Positions 1-6,233 are shown, counted from the first letter of the stretch. The stretch: DNA of 6,493 nucleotides from Limiplasma sp036652695 (GCA_036652695.1 JAVVVJ010000099.1:1-6493); one strand, 5' to 3'. Notes: generated by a model not told the origin, from the sequence alone. Translations and numbers: made by a program.

Positions 1-99
1 TCACCGCTTAGCTGATGGGGACAGAATGCATAACAATAAAGATAACAAAACATTTGCTTCAATGAAAAAGTTGGTGTGATTTTAGCAAAGTAAAGCGAC
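1..99. other. AT-rich intergenic edge, no gene supported
   Basis: No open frame here has a credible start, ribosome site and length. A forward frame from base 1 ends at once (TGA at 13-15) and could be the last codons of a gene lying to the left, but four codons prove nothing. On the minus strand, TGCTAAAAT (79-87) resembles an extended -10 element (TGn plus TAAAAT), but I see no convincing -35 box and no start codon with a ribosome site before the window edge. It might serve a leftward gene outside the window. Confidence 0.4.
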
Positions 100-143
100 A
101 AAAAAAGAGTGAAGCGGCGCTCCAATAAAAGGAGCGCCGCTTC
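100..143 (-). terminator. Rho-independent terminator of the peptidoglycan-binding gene
   Basis: A perfect 13-bp GC-rich stem (111-123 with 131-143) encloses the 7-base loop AATAAAA. Read on the minus strand, the stem is followed after four bases by seven consecutive T (100-106). It lies about 45 bases past the stop codon at 187-189, so it ends the leftward transcript of that gene. On the plus strand no T-run follows, so it is probably one-directional. Confidence 0.9.
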
Positions 144-186
144 GCCTGAAAAACAACAGCTGTTGTGCAGAAGATGCCCGCGTTCT

Positions 187-1290
187 CTATTTCGCGCTGG
201 GCAGCGTCATCACAAGCCGATGCGCCGCCGCGTCCATGGTCAGCACAACGCCTGTTAGGCTTTCCATGCTGGTTGTGGGCAGGTAATAAAGCTCGTCAAC
301 GGCGCGCACGTCGCGTATGGGCAGAATCTGCGGCTCGTTGTTCTTATAGACTTGCAAATCGGTTGGGCTGCCGGATTGATCCTCCGTAAAGGTCAAACGG
401 TAAATATCATCCTTCAATGCAAAGGCGTATTCCTTCAGCTCCAAATTGTCCGAGGGAACAAGCACCACGGACGCTCGCTCCAAGAGGGTCAAAAACGGCA
501 CATAGAGGATGTCACCATAGGAATAGGGGACAAGCGGCTTGTTTTCCTTGCCCTGCACAGCGAGGGTACTCGTTAGCAGGGGATCATCCTCCTTGCCCGC
601 AAGCGCGATGGTAAAGCCCTCCATGGGCAGAAATTCGGGCAGGGGTGTGGCAGTCGGCGTAGGGGATGGCGTGGCAGTCACCGTTGCGCTGGGCGTAACA
701 ACGGGCTTCACCGTGGTAGCAAGCGCGGCTATCGTTGCCGATTCCGTCGGCGCAATCGGCAAGCCGGAGGTTTCAATGGGCATAAAGGTGGGGATGGTGA
801 TGCCATCGTTGCCGGTTGCCGCGGCAGTCACGCCGCCGTTGGCTGGGGTGGGCGTCACTTCCACAGGTGCGCTGCGCACATCCTTATATTCAAAGAGCAC
901 AGTCAGCGTGTTCTTGCCTGCAATACCATCCGAGTCCAAACCATTGTTATACTGGAATTTTTCTACGGCGCGCCGGGTTTGGTTGCCAAACCGACCATCG
1001 ACATCGCCTGCGTAGTAGCCCAGATCAGCCAGCTTTTGCTGCATATTGCGCACTTCATCGCCGTTATCGCCCACGCGGATGGTTTTGTAATCGGTGTTCG
1101 GCGTGATGTCGGGCGTGGGTACGGGGGTAGGGCTGGGGGTGGGCACCAAAGTGGGCGTAGCGCTCGCCTCCACATACGCGGTTTGGGAGGGCGCGTTTAA
1201 TTCAGGCATGAGCGCCGGTTCAGGCGCGCTTTGCACGGCTGATACGAATACCATCGACATGTAAATCAAAATCGTCCGTAACAGATCCAT
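187..1290 (-). CDS. Exported peptidoglycan-binding protein with Pro/Thr linkers and C-terminal amine-oxidase-N-like domain
   Basis: This encodes a 367-residue protein predicted to be exported and to bind the cell wall. Residues 1-22 form a short signal peptide or membrane anchor (one Arg, then a hydrophobic run ending near SAVQSA). A Pro/Thr-rich linker (about 44-66) precedes a canonical PG_binding_1 domain at about 69-133. That domain shows the family pattern: RVGDNGDEV, LADLGYYAGDVDGRFG, T..AVEKFQ and DGIAG..T. A second Pro/Thr/Ala linker (about 140-235) leads to a C-terminal domain (about 236-367). Its two spaced motifs ILYVPFLTLLE and LYYLPTTSMESLTG recall the halves of copper-amine-oxidase N-terminal-like domains; this second assignment is tentative. 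No catalytic hydrolase domain is visible, so the role is wall attachment or envelope structure rather than a known enzyme. I chose ATG 1288-1290 over the upstream in-frame ATG at 1330-1332 because AAAGGA (1303-1308) precedes it and the signal-like segment then sits at the N-terminus. The 12-base spacing is somewhat long. The gene seems to be monocistronic. Confidence 0.85.
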   Translation of the reverse strand: MDLLRTILIYMSMVFVSAVQSAPEPALMPELNAPSQTAYVEASATPTLVPTPSPTPVPTPDITPNTDYKTIRVGDNGDEVRNMQQKLADLGYYAGDVDGRFGNQTRRAVEKFQYNNGLDSDGIAGKNTLTVLFEYKDVRSAPVEVTPTPANGGVTAAATGNDGITIPTFMPIETSGLPIAPTESATIAALATTVKPVVTPSATVTATPSPTPTATPLPEFLPMEGFTIALAGKEDDPLLTSTLAVQGKENKPLVPYSYGDILYVPFLTLLERASVVLVPSDNLELKEYAFALKDDIYRLTFTEDQSGSPTDLQVYKNNEPQILPIRDVRAVDELYYLPTTSMESLTGVVLTMDAAAHRLVMTLPSAK

Positions 1291-1302
1291 CTTTGATAAC
1301 CA

Positions 1303-1308
1303 TCCTTT
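1303..1308 (-). promoter_or_regulatory. Ribosome binding site deciding the start of the peptidoglycan-binding gene
   Basis: AAAGGA on the minus strand (within CGAAAGGATGG) lies 12 bases ahead of ATG 1288-1290. The alternative upstream ATG at 1330-1332 would bury the hydrophobic segment behind 14 extra residues, and this site would fall inside its coding frame. The site therefore supports the shorter protein. Confidence 0.6.
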
Positions 1309-1371
1309 CGTAATCAACGCGGGCCATGCCATCAGGCCTCACGGATATCCGCGCCGCACGCACACGCTCTT

Positions 1372-1398
1372 CCTATATGAAACGATTGGCGGGTTCAA
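1372..1398 (-). promoter_or_regulatory. Weak sigma-A-like promoter candidate for the peptidoglycan-binding gene
   Basis: On the minus strand TTGAAC (1393-1398) and TATAGG (1372-1377) are 15 bases apart. Each matches four of six consensus bases, and the spacing is shorter than the usual 17, so this is only a candidate. It would give a leader of roughly 75 bases that includes the palindrome at 1342-1351. Confidence 0.25.
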
Positions 1399-1589
1399 AA
1401 AACATGCCGTTTTGTTCGGCTTATTTTGAGGAGCGCAACAGTGCTTGGCATTTTCGCGCCAGCACGCAGTATCCTTCTCTACGATAGGATATCACACGCG
1501 CGGCGGAATGACAAGATGTTCCTGCTCGCGTTTTTGGAAGGCGGGTGAAGTTCTGCTGCTTGTGCCATGGGCGCGCGCGGGATGAGAAG

Positions 1590-1629
1590 AGCACCGCGGC
1601 GCGGGGCAAAACGCCTGCGCCGCAGTGCT
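1590..1629 (-). terminator. Strong hairpin directly behind the large surface-protein gene, no T-run
   Basis: A 13-bp stem with one G-T wobble (1590-1602 with 1617-1629) encloses a 14-base loop that itself can pair GGC with GCC. It begins six bases past the stop codon of the 1473-residue gene (1636-1638). Position and stability fit a transcript 3' end. However, the minus-strand bases that follow are CTTCTCATC, not a run of T. It may therefore act as a factor-assisted terminator or as an mRNA-stabilising hairpin that protects a long message. Confidence 0.5.
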
Positions 1630-1635
1630 TGTGCA

Positions 1636-4600
1636 TTATGGCTTCTTTTTGCGGCAAATACAGCCGACAACAAGCTTTAGCTTTTGATGGAAAACAATCT
1701 CCAGATTGGTGATTGAATGGATCATGGCCTCCACCGATGCGTTCGGCGCCAGCAAATCCGCGCAAGAAATGCCCGGTACGGCGAGCGTCGCTTGGATTTT
1801 TTCACCCTCTGCATTGAGGATGTGCGCTACGGCGGTTTGCTCCAGCGCGATGGATTCAATCAGGTCATTGATTGCCTGCTTCCCTGTGCCGCTGCCGCCG
1901 AAGGTGACCGTTACGGTGTTGGAGGTGGAGGCAAGCGTTGCATCGTGGTTCACCATCAGCTCCGCGCTGTTGGAAATTTGTTTGCTTGGCGGGAGCAGGG
2001 CAGGGTCGCTCAGCAGCGCCGCAAGCGTGATTTTCACCACTTCCCCCGCATGGGGCGCGAGCGTATTGAGTTCCACGGTAACGGTGCTGGCATGGAGCGT
2101 CGCGTTCAGCGGCTCAGGCGAATTTGAGCCAAATTGAAGGGTACTGTTGGGCGCGTGGTACGTGAGGCCGGACGCAAGGGTATCGGTGATTGTGAGCGAT
2201 CCGTAACCCGTTGTATCCGCTGGCAGGGGGAAAGTGAGCGTGAAGCGCACCGCCGTTCCAGCAGAGGGGGCTAGGGTCTGTGCCGCCGGGGCTTTGGCGA
2301 TGGGGATGGCTGCGGGCAGCGCGCCGAAGGCGGCGGTCACAGTGTTGGAGGGGAAGGTGTACAGCGGGATGCTGTTGACCTGCAAGGAGGCGCTGTTTTG
2401 CACGGTGTTGCTGGCAGGCAACTGCTGGCTATCGGTTAAAACCGTCGCTAAGCTGATCATGACCGTTTGGCCTGCCATTGCGGAGAGGCTTGTGAGGTTG
2501 ATGGTGACGGTTTGACCGTTGAGCGTGGCGTTTAGCGGCGCAACGGAGCTTGTGCCGATTTGCAGCAGGCTGTTCGCGGGATCGTAGCTGAGCCCCGCTG
2601 GGAGCACATCGGTGATGGTCAGGCTGTGGAGAACGCTCAGTTCCTGCGGCACGTTGAAATAGAGCTGGAACACAACCGCCGTGCCATTCACCTTGGGGTT
2701 GTTTTGGAAGAGCGGCTGCTTATGCAGCTGGAACAAATCAGGAAAAGCGTACGTGATGTTTACGATATTGGAGGGCGAGCGAAGCGCTGGGTTGGCGTTG
2801 ATGATCAAAAACGCTTGATTCACATCGGTGAGGTTTGCGGGGATTCTGCCGGGGCTTTGCACCGTTGCGATCAGCTGAATGGTTACGGTTTTTCCCGCCA
2901 TGCTGCTCGGATTTGGAAAATGCAGGCTGACGAGCTTGGTGGTATTGTCAAAGCTGGCGTTCAGGGGCTGAACGGGGGCTGTGCCGATTTGGAGCGTGCT
3001 GGCTGAGGAAAGGGTAAGCGCGGGCGGCAGCTGATCGGTAAAGGTCAGGCTTTGAAAGCCGGATGCATGCGTCGGCACGGTAAAGGAGATGTCAAAGCTG
3101 GCAATGCCATCGTAATTTCCGCTGATCTGCTGCGTGGCTGGTGATTTGGTGATCACGATTGGCGCGTTCAGGTCATAGTTTTGGATGGTTACGGCGTTGC
3201 TCTGGCTCTCGGTGTCCGATGCGGTGGAGTAATAGTTGAAGGCGGCGTTATTGATATACGTCTCGGTGGTGTCGGGATGCATCTGCACGGCAACGGTATA
3301 ATCCATGCGGACAAGCGCACCCTGCGCCGTTTGCGGCGCGTAGGCGGCCAGCATCACCACATCGCTCGGCAGCGCACCGCCATGGTAGAGCGTCCATGTG
3401 TTTACAATCGTCTGGGCAAAATACCGCCCTAAATGGCTGCCTGGCTGGTTGATCAGCTTAACAGCGGCAATGTCGGCGGGGGTTGCGGTTGCCGCGCGCT
3501 GGTAGTATACGGCCACGCCGGGGTCATAGGTGGTGATCTCTTGGATGAACGCGGGTTGAAGGTTGTTGGAGCTTTCCAGCGGGTTATATTGGTTGGTGGG
3601 CACAGCTACGGCAAGGATCAGGTCGTTTGCAAGGTTGAGTTGATTTTTGACCGTGGCGATAAACGTGACAGCGGTGCCGCTGGGATAATCGGGCGGGATA
3701 ACGGTCAAGCCAGCAAAATCAACGCCGGCGCTTTGCAAAGTGGAGCTGGCATAGGTGAGCTTGTTGCTGTAATAGGCGGTGTTTGCGGGAAAGCCGTTGG
3801 TAAGGGCGTTGGGTTGGTTCAGCAGCAGCTTGGAAAGATCGTAGCCGGTAGGAGAATGGCTGAACGTCAGCGCTTGGCTGGATAGCAAAAACTGCACCGG
3901 GATATCCACATAGGTGAAATAGTCAAACGGAACGGTCTGCGGCACCGTGAGCCGAATCCCCGCAGAGGACAGGGAATAGTCCGTGATGGCGCATAGCAGC
4001 ACGGGTACAGGATTTGCGCGGTACACCCCAGGCGCGCTAGCCAGATAGAGGTAGGGCAGCACGGCGGGCGGCACGGCAAAGGTCATGGGCATCCCGGCGG
4101 TCAGCGTGGCGTTTTTGGAGTTTGTCTGCCGCTGAATGAAAAACCGCAGGTGATAGGTCGCGGTGTAATCATAGATGGCAGGCACAGGCGTTAGCGTGTC
4201 ATCCGCGATGGACGTGATGAAATAGGTTTCATCAACCGGGAGGCTCAACGGGTAGCGCACCGTGGAGGTCATGTTGAAGCGCTTTAGGCCGTTGGTGGTG
4301 TTAGAGCTGGCCAAGGACAGAAAAACCTGCTTGGAAAGCGAGAGGAATTGGTCGCCTGTACCCAAAAGATTGCCATATCGCGCGTTGGCGGAGGCGACCG
4401 AGGCGAGATTGGTTCCCAGACGCATGGCGCCAAACGTCCAGCTCGTAAAACGAGCGGCGGGGTTGGCTTGGTATTTCGCCAAAAGCGCAGCGCTGGAAAT
4501 GGTTTGCGTGCTGAGCTTCGCATAGAAAATGCCAAGGGTCTGGGTGGGGTCATAGGGTAGATCGGACAGAATATCGGTGAGGATCGTAGTGAGCAGCAGG

Positions 4601-6057
4601 TTTGGCGTGTTTCCGGTGCTTGCGATTTGTTGATACGTGCCTACGGGAATAGCGCCGCTAAACACGGCATCGGCAATGGCGTTGGGGTTAAACTCAGCGG
4701 GGAAAGGGGTATAGCCATACTGCTGCCGATAGGCGGTTGTGGGCGGCTCATATTGCAGATAGCTTTGCGTGGGGGTGGAATACTGCACAAGCAAGGCGGG
4801 TGGCGAGTCGCTGATGTTGGAAATCGCGTTGGGATCATGATACAGCAGGAGCAGCTGGCTGCCCGCTGTGCTGATAAAGTTTAGGTTGCTGAAAAGCAGA
4901 CCCGGCTGCAAAGTGCTCTGATATCCGGCGGTAGAAACGTTGGTTTGCAGGTTGGGTACCACCGTAAACTTGAGCGGAATCACCTGCTGCGCCTGAATGC
5001 CGCCTGCCTCTACCTTCCCGATGACGTGGCGATTCTGCCAATCGTTGAACCGAACGCCGCCATCGTTGAGTGGGTTCCATGCGCCGTTCATCACCATGGT
5101 GACGCTGCTTTCGTTGCCGGGCACATAGGGCAAAAAGACCTGCGCGTAGAGCCATGGCACATTGCCAGCCTGAGGAAGGCTGCCCGTTAGGCGAACGTTG
5201 AGCTGTCCGCCGGATGATAGGCTGTAGCTGGCAATGGCAAGGGTGGGGGCGCTTAGGCTCAAAACGACGTTGGCGGTGCTTAGGGGAATGGACTTCCCGT
5301 CTAAGGTGAAACGCAGGTTGGTGGAATAATCGATGGAGGAGAAGCTGGGCGTATCCAACAGCTTGTTGATCGAAGAAACGCTGGTTTGGCTGACGGGGAA
5401 ATAGAAGGGAACAAAAAACCCGCTGCCGCCATTGTGAGAACCCAGCCGGATTGCGTTCCAAGCGATTGGATCATAGGCATAGCCGGTGGTGTAGGTGGCG
5501 TAGGAGGACAGCAGCACCTCCGGCGGCCTGAACACGGCGCTTGCCTGCTGGATGGCGTTCTTGACCGCAATCGCTTGGATTTTTGGCGCGATTTTGGTCT
5601 TCCAATAAACGCCGTTGGGGTAATTGACATTGAGCGTGAGGGTAACGGTGGAGGTGGAGGTAACGCCCGCGTTGGGCCCAAAGACAACGCTTGCCATGCT
5701 GGCGGCATAGCCCGGGAGCAGCGTGTATAGCCCATCGTCGGTTACATTGCTGGCGTTGGGGTCGGCGTTGAGAAGGTAGAAGGGGATCGCGCCAGTGCCG
5801 TTTGTGTTGGGATCATCCAAAGACTGCAAAAAGAGCTTATCAATGGAATAGAGCTGGTTGGTTTTGCTGGTTAGCGAAATGCCCAGCTGATAAGAGGTGA
5901 CAGCACCGCTGCTGACGTTATCGGTTGGGGAAAAATCCTTGCCGGGCAAATAGGTGCCAGCGGGGAAGCCGGTGTCATAAGCACCGGTAAGGGTAGCGGT
6001 TTCAGTGGCCAATACCTGAACAAATATATTCAAATCCTGCGAAATATCAATCGCCAT
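1636..6057 (-). CDS. Giant beta-rich DUF11/isopeptide-repeat structural protein with C-terminal helical module
   Basis: This encodes a 1473-residue protein of unknown exact function, probably a surface or spore structural protein. About 770 N-terminal residues are rich in Ser, Thr, Asn, Leu and aromatics, poor in charge, and beta-like; I cannot assign them. Residues about 770-965 look like a diverged DUF11-type domain ending in NNAAFNYY and SNAVTI. Three tandem repeats follow (966-1105, 1106-1245, 1246-1393). A helical C-terminal module (1394-1473) carries the motif HILNAEGEKIQ and ends in CICRKKKP. Only four cysteines are evident (689, 1432, 1466, 1468). The N-terminus (MAIDISQDLNIFVQ) is not a signal peptide, and there is no LPXTG motif or terminal membrane segment. 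ATG 6055-6057 is chosen because AAGGAG lies ten bases ahead; the in-frame ATG at 6097-6099 lies about where a transcript from the predicted promoter would begin and has no such site. The gene stands alone, opposite a divergent gene carrying the same C-terminal module. An adhesin or S-layer role is possible, but the missing export signal argues for intracellular, for example mother-cell, assembly. Confidence 0.8.
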   Translation of the reverse strand: MAIDISQDLNIFVQVLATETATLTGAYDTGFPAGTYLPGKDFSPTDNVSSGAVTSYQLGISLTSKTNQLYSIDKLFLQSLDDPNTNGTGAIPFYLLNADPNASNVTDDGLYTLLPGYAASMASVVFGPNAGVTSTSTVTLTLNVNYPNGVYWKTKIAPKIQAIAVKNAIQQASAVFRPPEVLLSSYATYTTGYAYDPIAWNAIRLGSHNGGSGFFVPFYFPVSQTSVSSINKLLDTPSFSSIDYSTNLRFTLDGKSIPLSTANVVLSLSAPTLAIASYSLSSGGQLNVRLTGSLPQAGNVPWLYAQVFLPYVPGNESSVTMVMNGAWNPLNDGGVRFNDWQNRHVIGKVEAGGIQAQQVIPLKFTVVPNLQTNVSTAGYQSTLQPGLLFSNLNFISTAGSQLLLLYHDPNAISNISDSPPALLVQYSTPTQSYLQYEPPTTAYRQQYGYTPFPAEFNPNAIADAVFSGAIPVGTYQQIASTGNTPNLLLTTILTDILSDLPYDPTQTLGIFYAKLSTQTISSAALLAKYQANPAARFTSWTFGAMRLGTNLASVASANARYGNLLGTGDQFLSLSKQVFLSLASSNTTNGLKRFNMTSTVRYPLSLPVDETYFITSIADDTLTPVPAIYDYTATYHLRFFIQRQTNSKNATLTAGMPMTFAVPPAVLPYLYLASAPGVYRANPVPVLLCAITDYSLSSAGIRLTVPQTVPFDYFTYVDIPVQFLLSSQALTFSHSPTGYDLSKLLLNQPNALTNGFPANTAYYSNKLTYASSTLQSAGVDFAGLTVIPPDYPSGTAVTFIATVKNQLNLANDLILAVAVPTNQYNPLESSNNLQPAFIQEITTYDPGVAVYYQRAATATPADIAAVKLINQPGSHLGRYFAQTIVNTWTLYHGGALPSDVVMLAAYAPQTAQGALVRMDYTVAVQMHPDTTETYINNAAFNYYSTASDTESQSNAVTIQNYDLNAPIVITKSPATQQISGNYDGIASFDISFTVPTHASGFQSLTFTDQLPPALTLSSASTLQIGTAPVQPLNASFDNTTKLVSLHFPNPSSMAGKTVTIQLIATVQSPGRIPANLTDVNQAFLIINANPALRSPSNIVNITYAFPDLFQLHKQPLFQNNPKVNGTAVVFQLYFNVPQELSVLHSLTITDVLPAGLSYDPANSLLQIGTSSVAPLNATLNGQTVTINLTSLSAMAGQTVMISLATVLTDSQQLPASNTVQNSASLQVNSIPLYTFPSNTVTAAFGALPAAIPIAKAPAAQTLAPSAGTAVRFTLTFPLPADTTGYGSLTITDTLASGLTYHAPNSTLQFGSNSPEPLNATLHASTVTVELNTLAPHAGEVVKITLAALLSDPALLPPSKQISNSAELMVNHDATLASTSNTVTVTFGGSGTGKQAINDLIESIALEQTAVAHILNAEGEKIQATLAVPGISCADLLAPNASVEAMIHSITNLEIVFHQKLKLVVGCICRKKKP
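1639..1878 (-). other. C-terminal helical module shared with the divergent gene
   Basis: Residues 1394-1473 of the large protein form a helix-prone unit quite unlike the preceding beta repeats, set off by the flexible linker GGSGTGK. Its core (QAINDLIES, ALEQT, HILNAEGEKIQA) matches residues 15-44 of the divergent gene product at 24 of 30 positions. The later part (NASVEAMIHSITNLEIVFHQKLKL) aligns with NSSVQSMVNAVASLEMVLQNKLNL. From memory, similar ALE...HI.NAEGEKIQ segments recur in Firmicute proteins, but I could not check this. A docking or oligomerisation role is inferred from its terminal position and its reuse. Confidence 0.75.
1879..3162 (-). repeat. Three tandem DUF11/fimbrial-isopeptide-like domains in the large protein
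   Basis: Residues 966-1105, 1106-1245 and 1246-1393 are three collinear repeats of 140-148 residues. All share the blocks LTFTDQLPPAL / LTITDVLPAGL / LTITDTLASGL, then LQIGTAPVQPLNA / LQIGTSSVAPLNA / LQFGSNSPEPLNA, then a MAGKTVTIQL-type strand, and close with SNxVxxxY/F. Each also keeps a Lys in the first strand (971, 1113, 1255), an Asp in the TD motif (1008, 1150, 1292) and an Asn near the last strand (1080, 1221, 1363). The repeats are clear as protein but well diverged, so they are an old duplication rather than a recent DNA expansion. Confidence 0.8.
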
Positions 6058-6067
6058 ATGGTTCCAT

Positions 6068-6073
6068 CTCCTT
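6068..6073 (-). promoter_or_regulatory. Ribosome binding site of the large surface-protein gene
   Basis: AAGGAG on the minus strand (within ATAAGGAGATGG) lies ten bases before ATG 6055-6057. It is the strongest such site in the window. It fixes the start at MAIDIS rather than at the upstream in-frame ATG 6097-6099. Confidence 0.8.
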
Positions 6074-6077
6074 ATGA

Positions 6078-6096
6078 GGGCATCCTGCGATCGCCC
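6078..6096 (-). promoter_or_regulatory. Short leader hairpin of the large surface-protein gene
   Basis: GGGCATC (6078-6084) pairs with GAT (6089-6091) and GCCC (6093-6096), with one bulged C and the loop CTGC. It would sit at the very 5' end of a transcript started from the sigma-K-like element, five bases short of the ribosome site. It also contains the palindrome GCGATCGC (6087-6094). It could stabilise the message; no function is shown. Confidence 0.35.
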
Positions 6097-6101
6097 CAAT
6101 G

Positions 6102-6130
6102 TATCCTATGAGACAGCAGCGAAAAAGGTT
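6102..6130 (-). promoter_or_regulatory. Sigma-K-like promoter candidate for the large surface-protein gene
   Basis: Read on the minus strand, AACC (6127-6130) is followed after 16 bases by CATAGGATA (6102-6110). This agrees at every defined position with the Bacillus sigma-K consensus as I know it (-35 mACm, spacer about 16, -10 CATAnnnTA). No comparable sigma-A boxes are visible here. Initiation would fall near 6095, giving a leader of about 40 bases. The match is short, so chance cannot be excluded without expression data. Confidence 0.5.
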
Positions 6131-6141
6131 TGGCATCATCG

Positions 6142-6170
6142 CACAAAACAGCATGTGGCTGAATAAGATA
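6142..6170 (+). promoter_or_regulatory. Sigma-K-like promoter candidate for the divergent rightward gene
   Basis: CACA (6142-6145), 16 bases, then AATAAGATA (6162-6170) matches mACm-16-CATAnnnTA except for A in place of the first C of the -10 box. It lies back to back with the leftward candidate, the two -35 elements being 11 bases apart. Initiation would fall near 6177, just ahead of the large hairpin at 6179-6220. Confidence 0.4.
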
Positions 6171-6178
6171 TGGCATGG

Positions 6179-6220
6179 AGCGACGCTCTTTCAAAAAGCA
6201 TCTTGACCAAGGGCGTCGCT
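6179..6220 (+). promoter_or_regulatory. Large leader hairpin before the divergent gene
   Basis: AGCGACGCTCTT (6179-6190) pairs with 6209-6220 over 12 bp with one G-T wobble; TCA/TGA can extend the stem inward past a two-base bulge. No T-run follows on either strand, so it is not a standard terminator. It starts almost exactly where a transcript from the 6142-6170 element would begin, and ends 13 bases before the ribosome site. A 5' mRNA stabiliser or a protein-binding leader element is more likely. Confidence 0.55.
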
Positions 6221-6233
6221 TCGTAAAAACATC

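Larger units (their letters stand above)
1291..1635. other. Intergenic region between the two leftward genes
   Basis: These 345 bases hold no gene I can support. Visible elements are a post-stop hairpin (1590-1629), a weak promoter-like pair on the minus strand (1372-1398), and a 4-bp GCCG/CGGC mini-hairpin (1406-1420) followed by six T on the minus strand, too short to call a terminator with confidence. There is also an inverted repeat TATCCT/AGGATA (1470-1475 and 1486-1491), and a perfect 10-base palindrome CGGATATCCG (1342-1351) in the probable leader of the peptidoglycan-binding gene. The region separates the two genes into distinct transcription units. Confidence 0.55.

Noticed and set aside
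539..1015. 158-codon forward frame rich in Val, Gly and Ala
   Set aside because: It lies wholly antisense to the peptidoglycan-binding gene, and its Val/Gly repeats mirror the Pro/Thr codons on the other strand.
1399..1420. Possible terminator on the minus strand (GCCG/CGGC stem, then six T)
   Set aside because: The stem is only four pairs and lies far from the stop codon of the large gene; it is noted in the intergenic entry only.
1463..1491. Sigma-K-like element on the plus strand (CACG, 16 bases, GATAGGATA)
   Set aside because: It misses a base in both boxes and points into the 3' end of the large gene with no gene to serve; it is part of a simple inverted repeat TATCCT/AGGATA.
1421..1636. 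A 71-codon leftward frame whose ATG overlaps the stop codon of the large gene (TAATG), suggesting a translationally coupled small gene
   Set aside because: It runs straight through the strong hairpin at 1590-1629, has no good ribosome site, and encodes an Arg-rich sequence of random look with no domain.
1706..2137. Forward frames antisense to the repeats and the C-terminal module
   Set aside because: The sense strand has clear repeat conservation and a known motif; the antisense products only reflect the same codons.
4835..5461. 208-codon leftward frame inside the large gene
   Set aside because: It overlaps the real frame on the same strand; it is Arg/Gln/His-rich, as expected from frame-shifted reading of this GC content, and has no ribosome site or domain.
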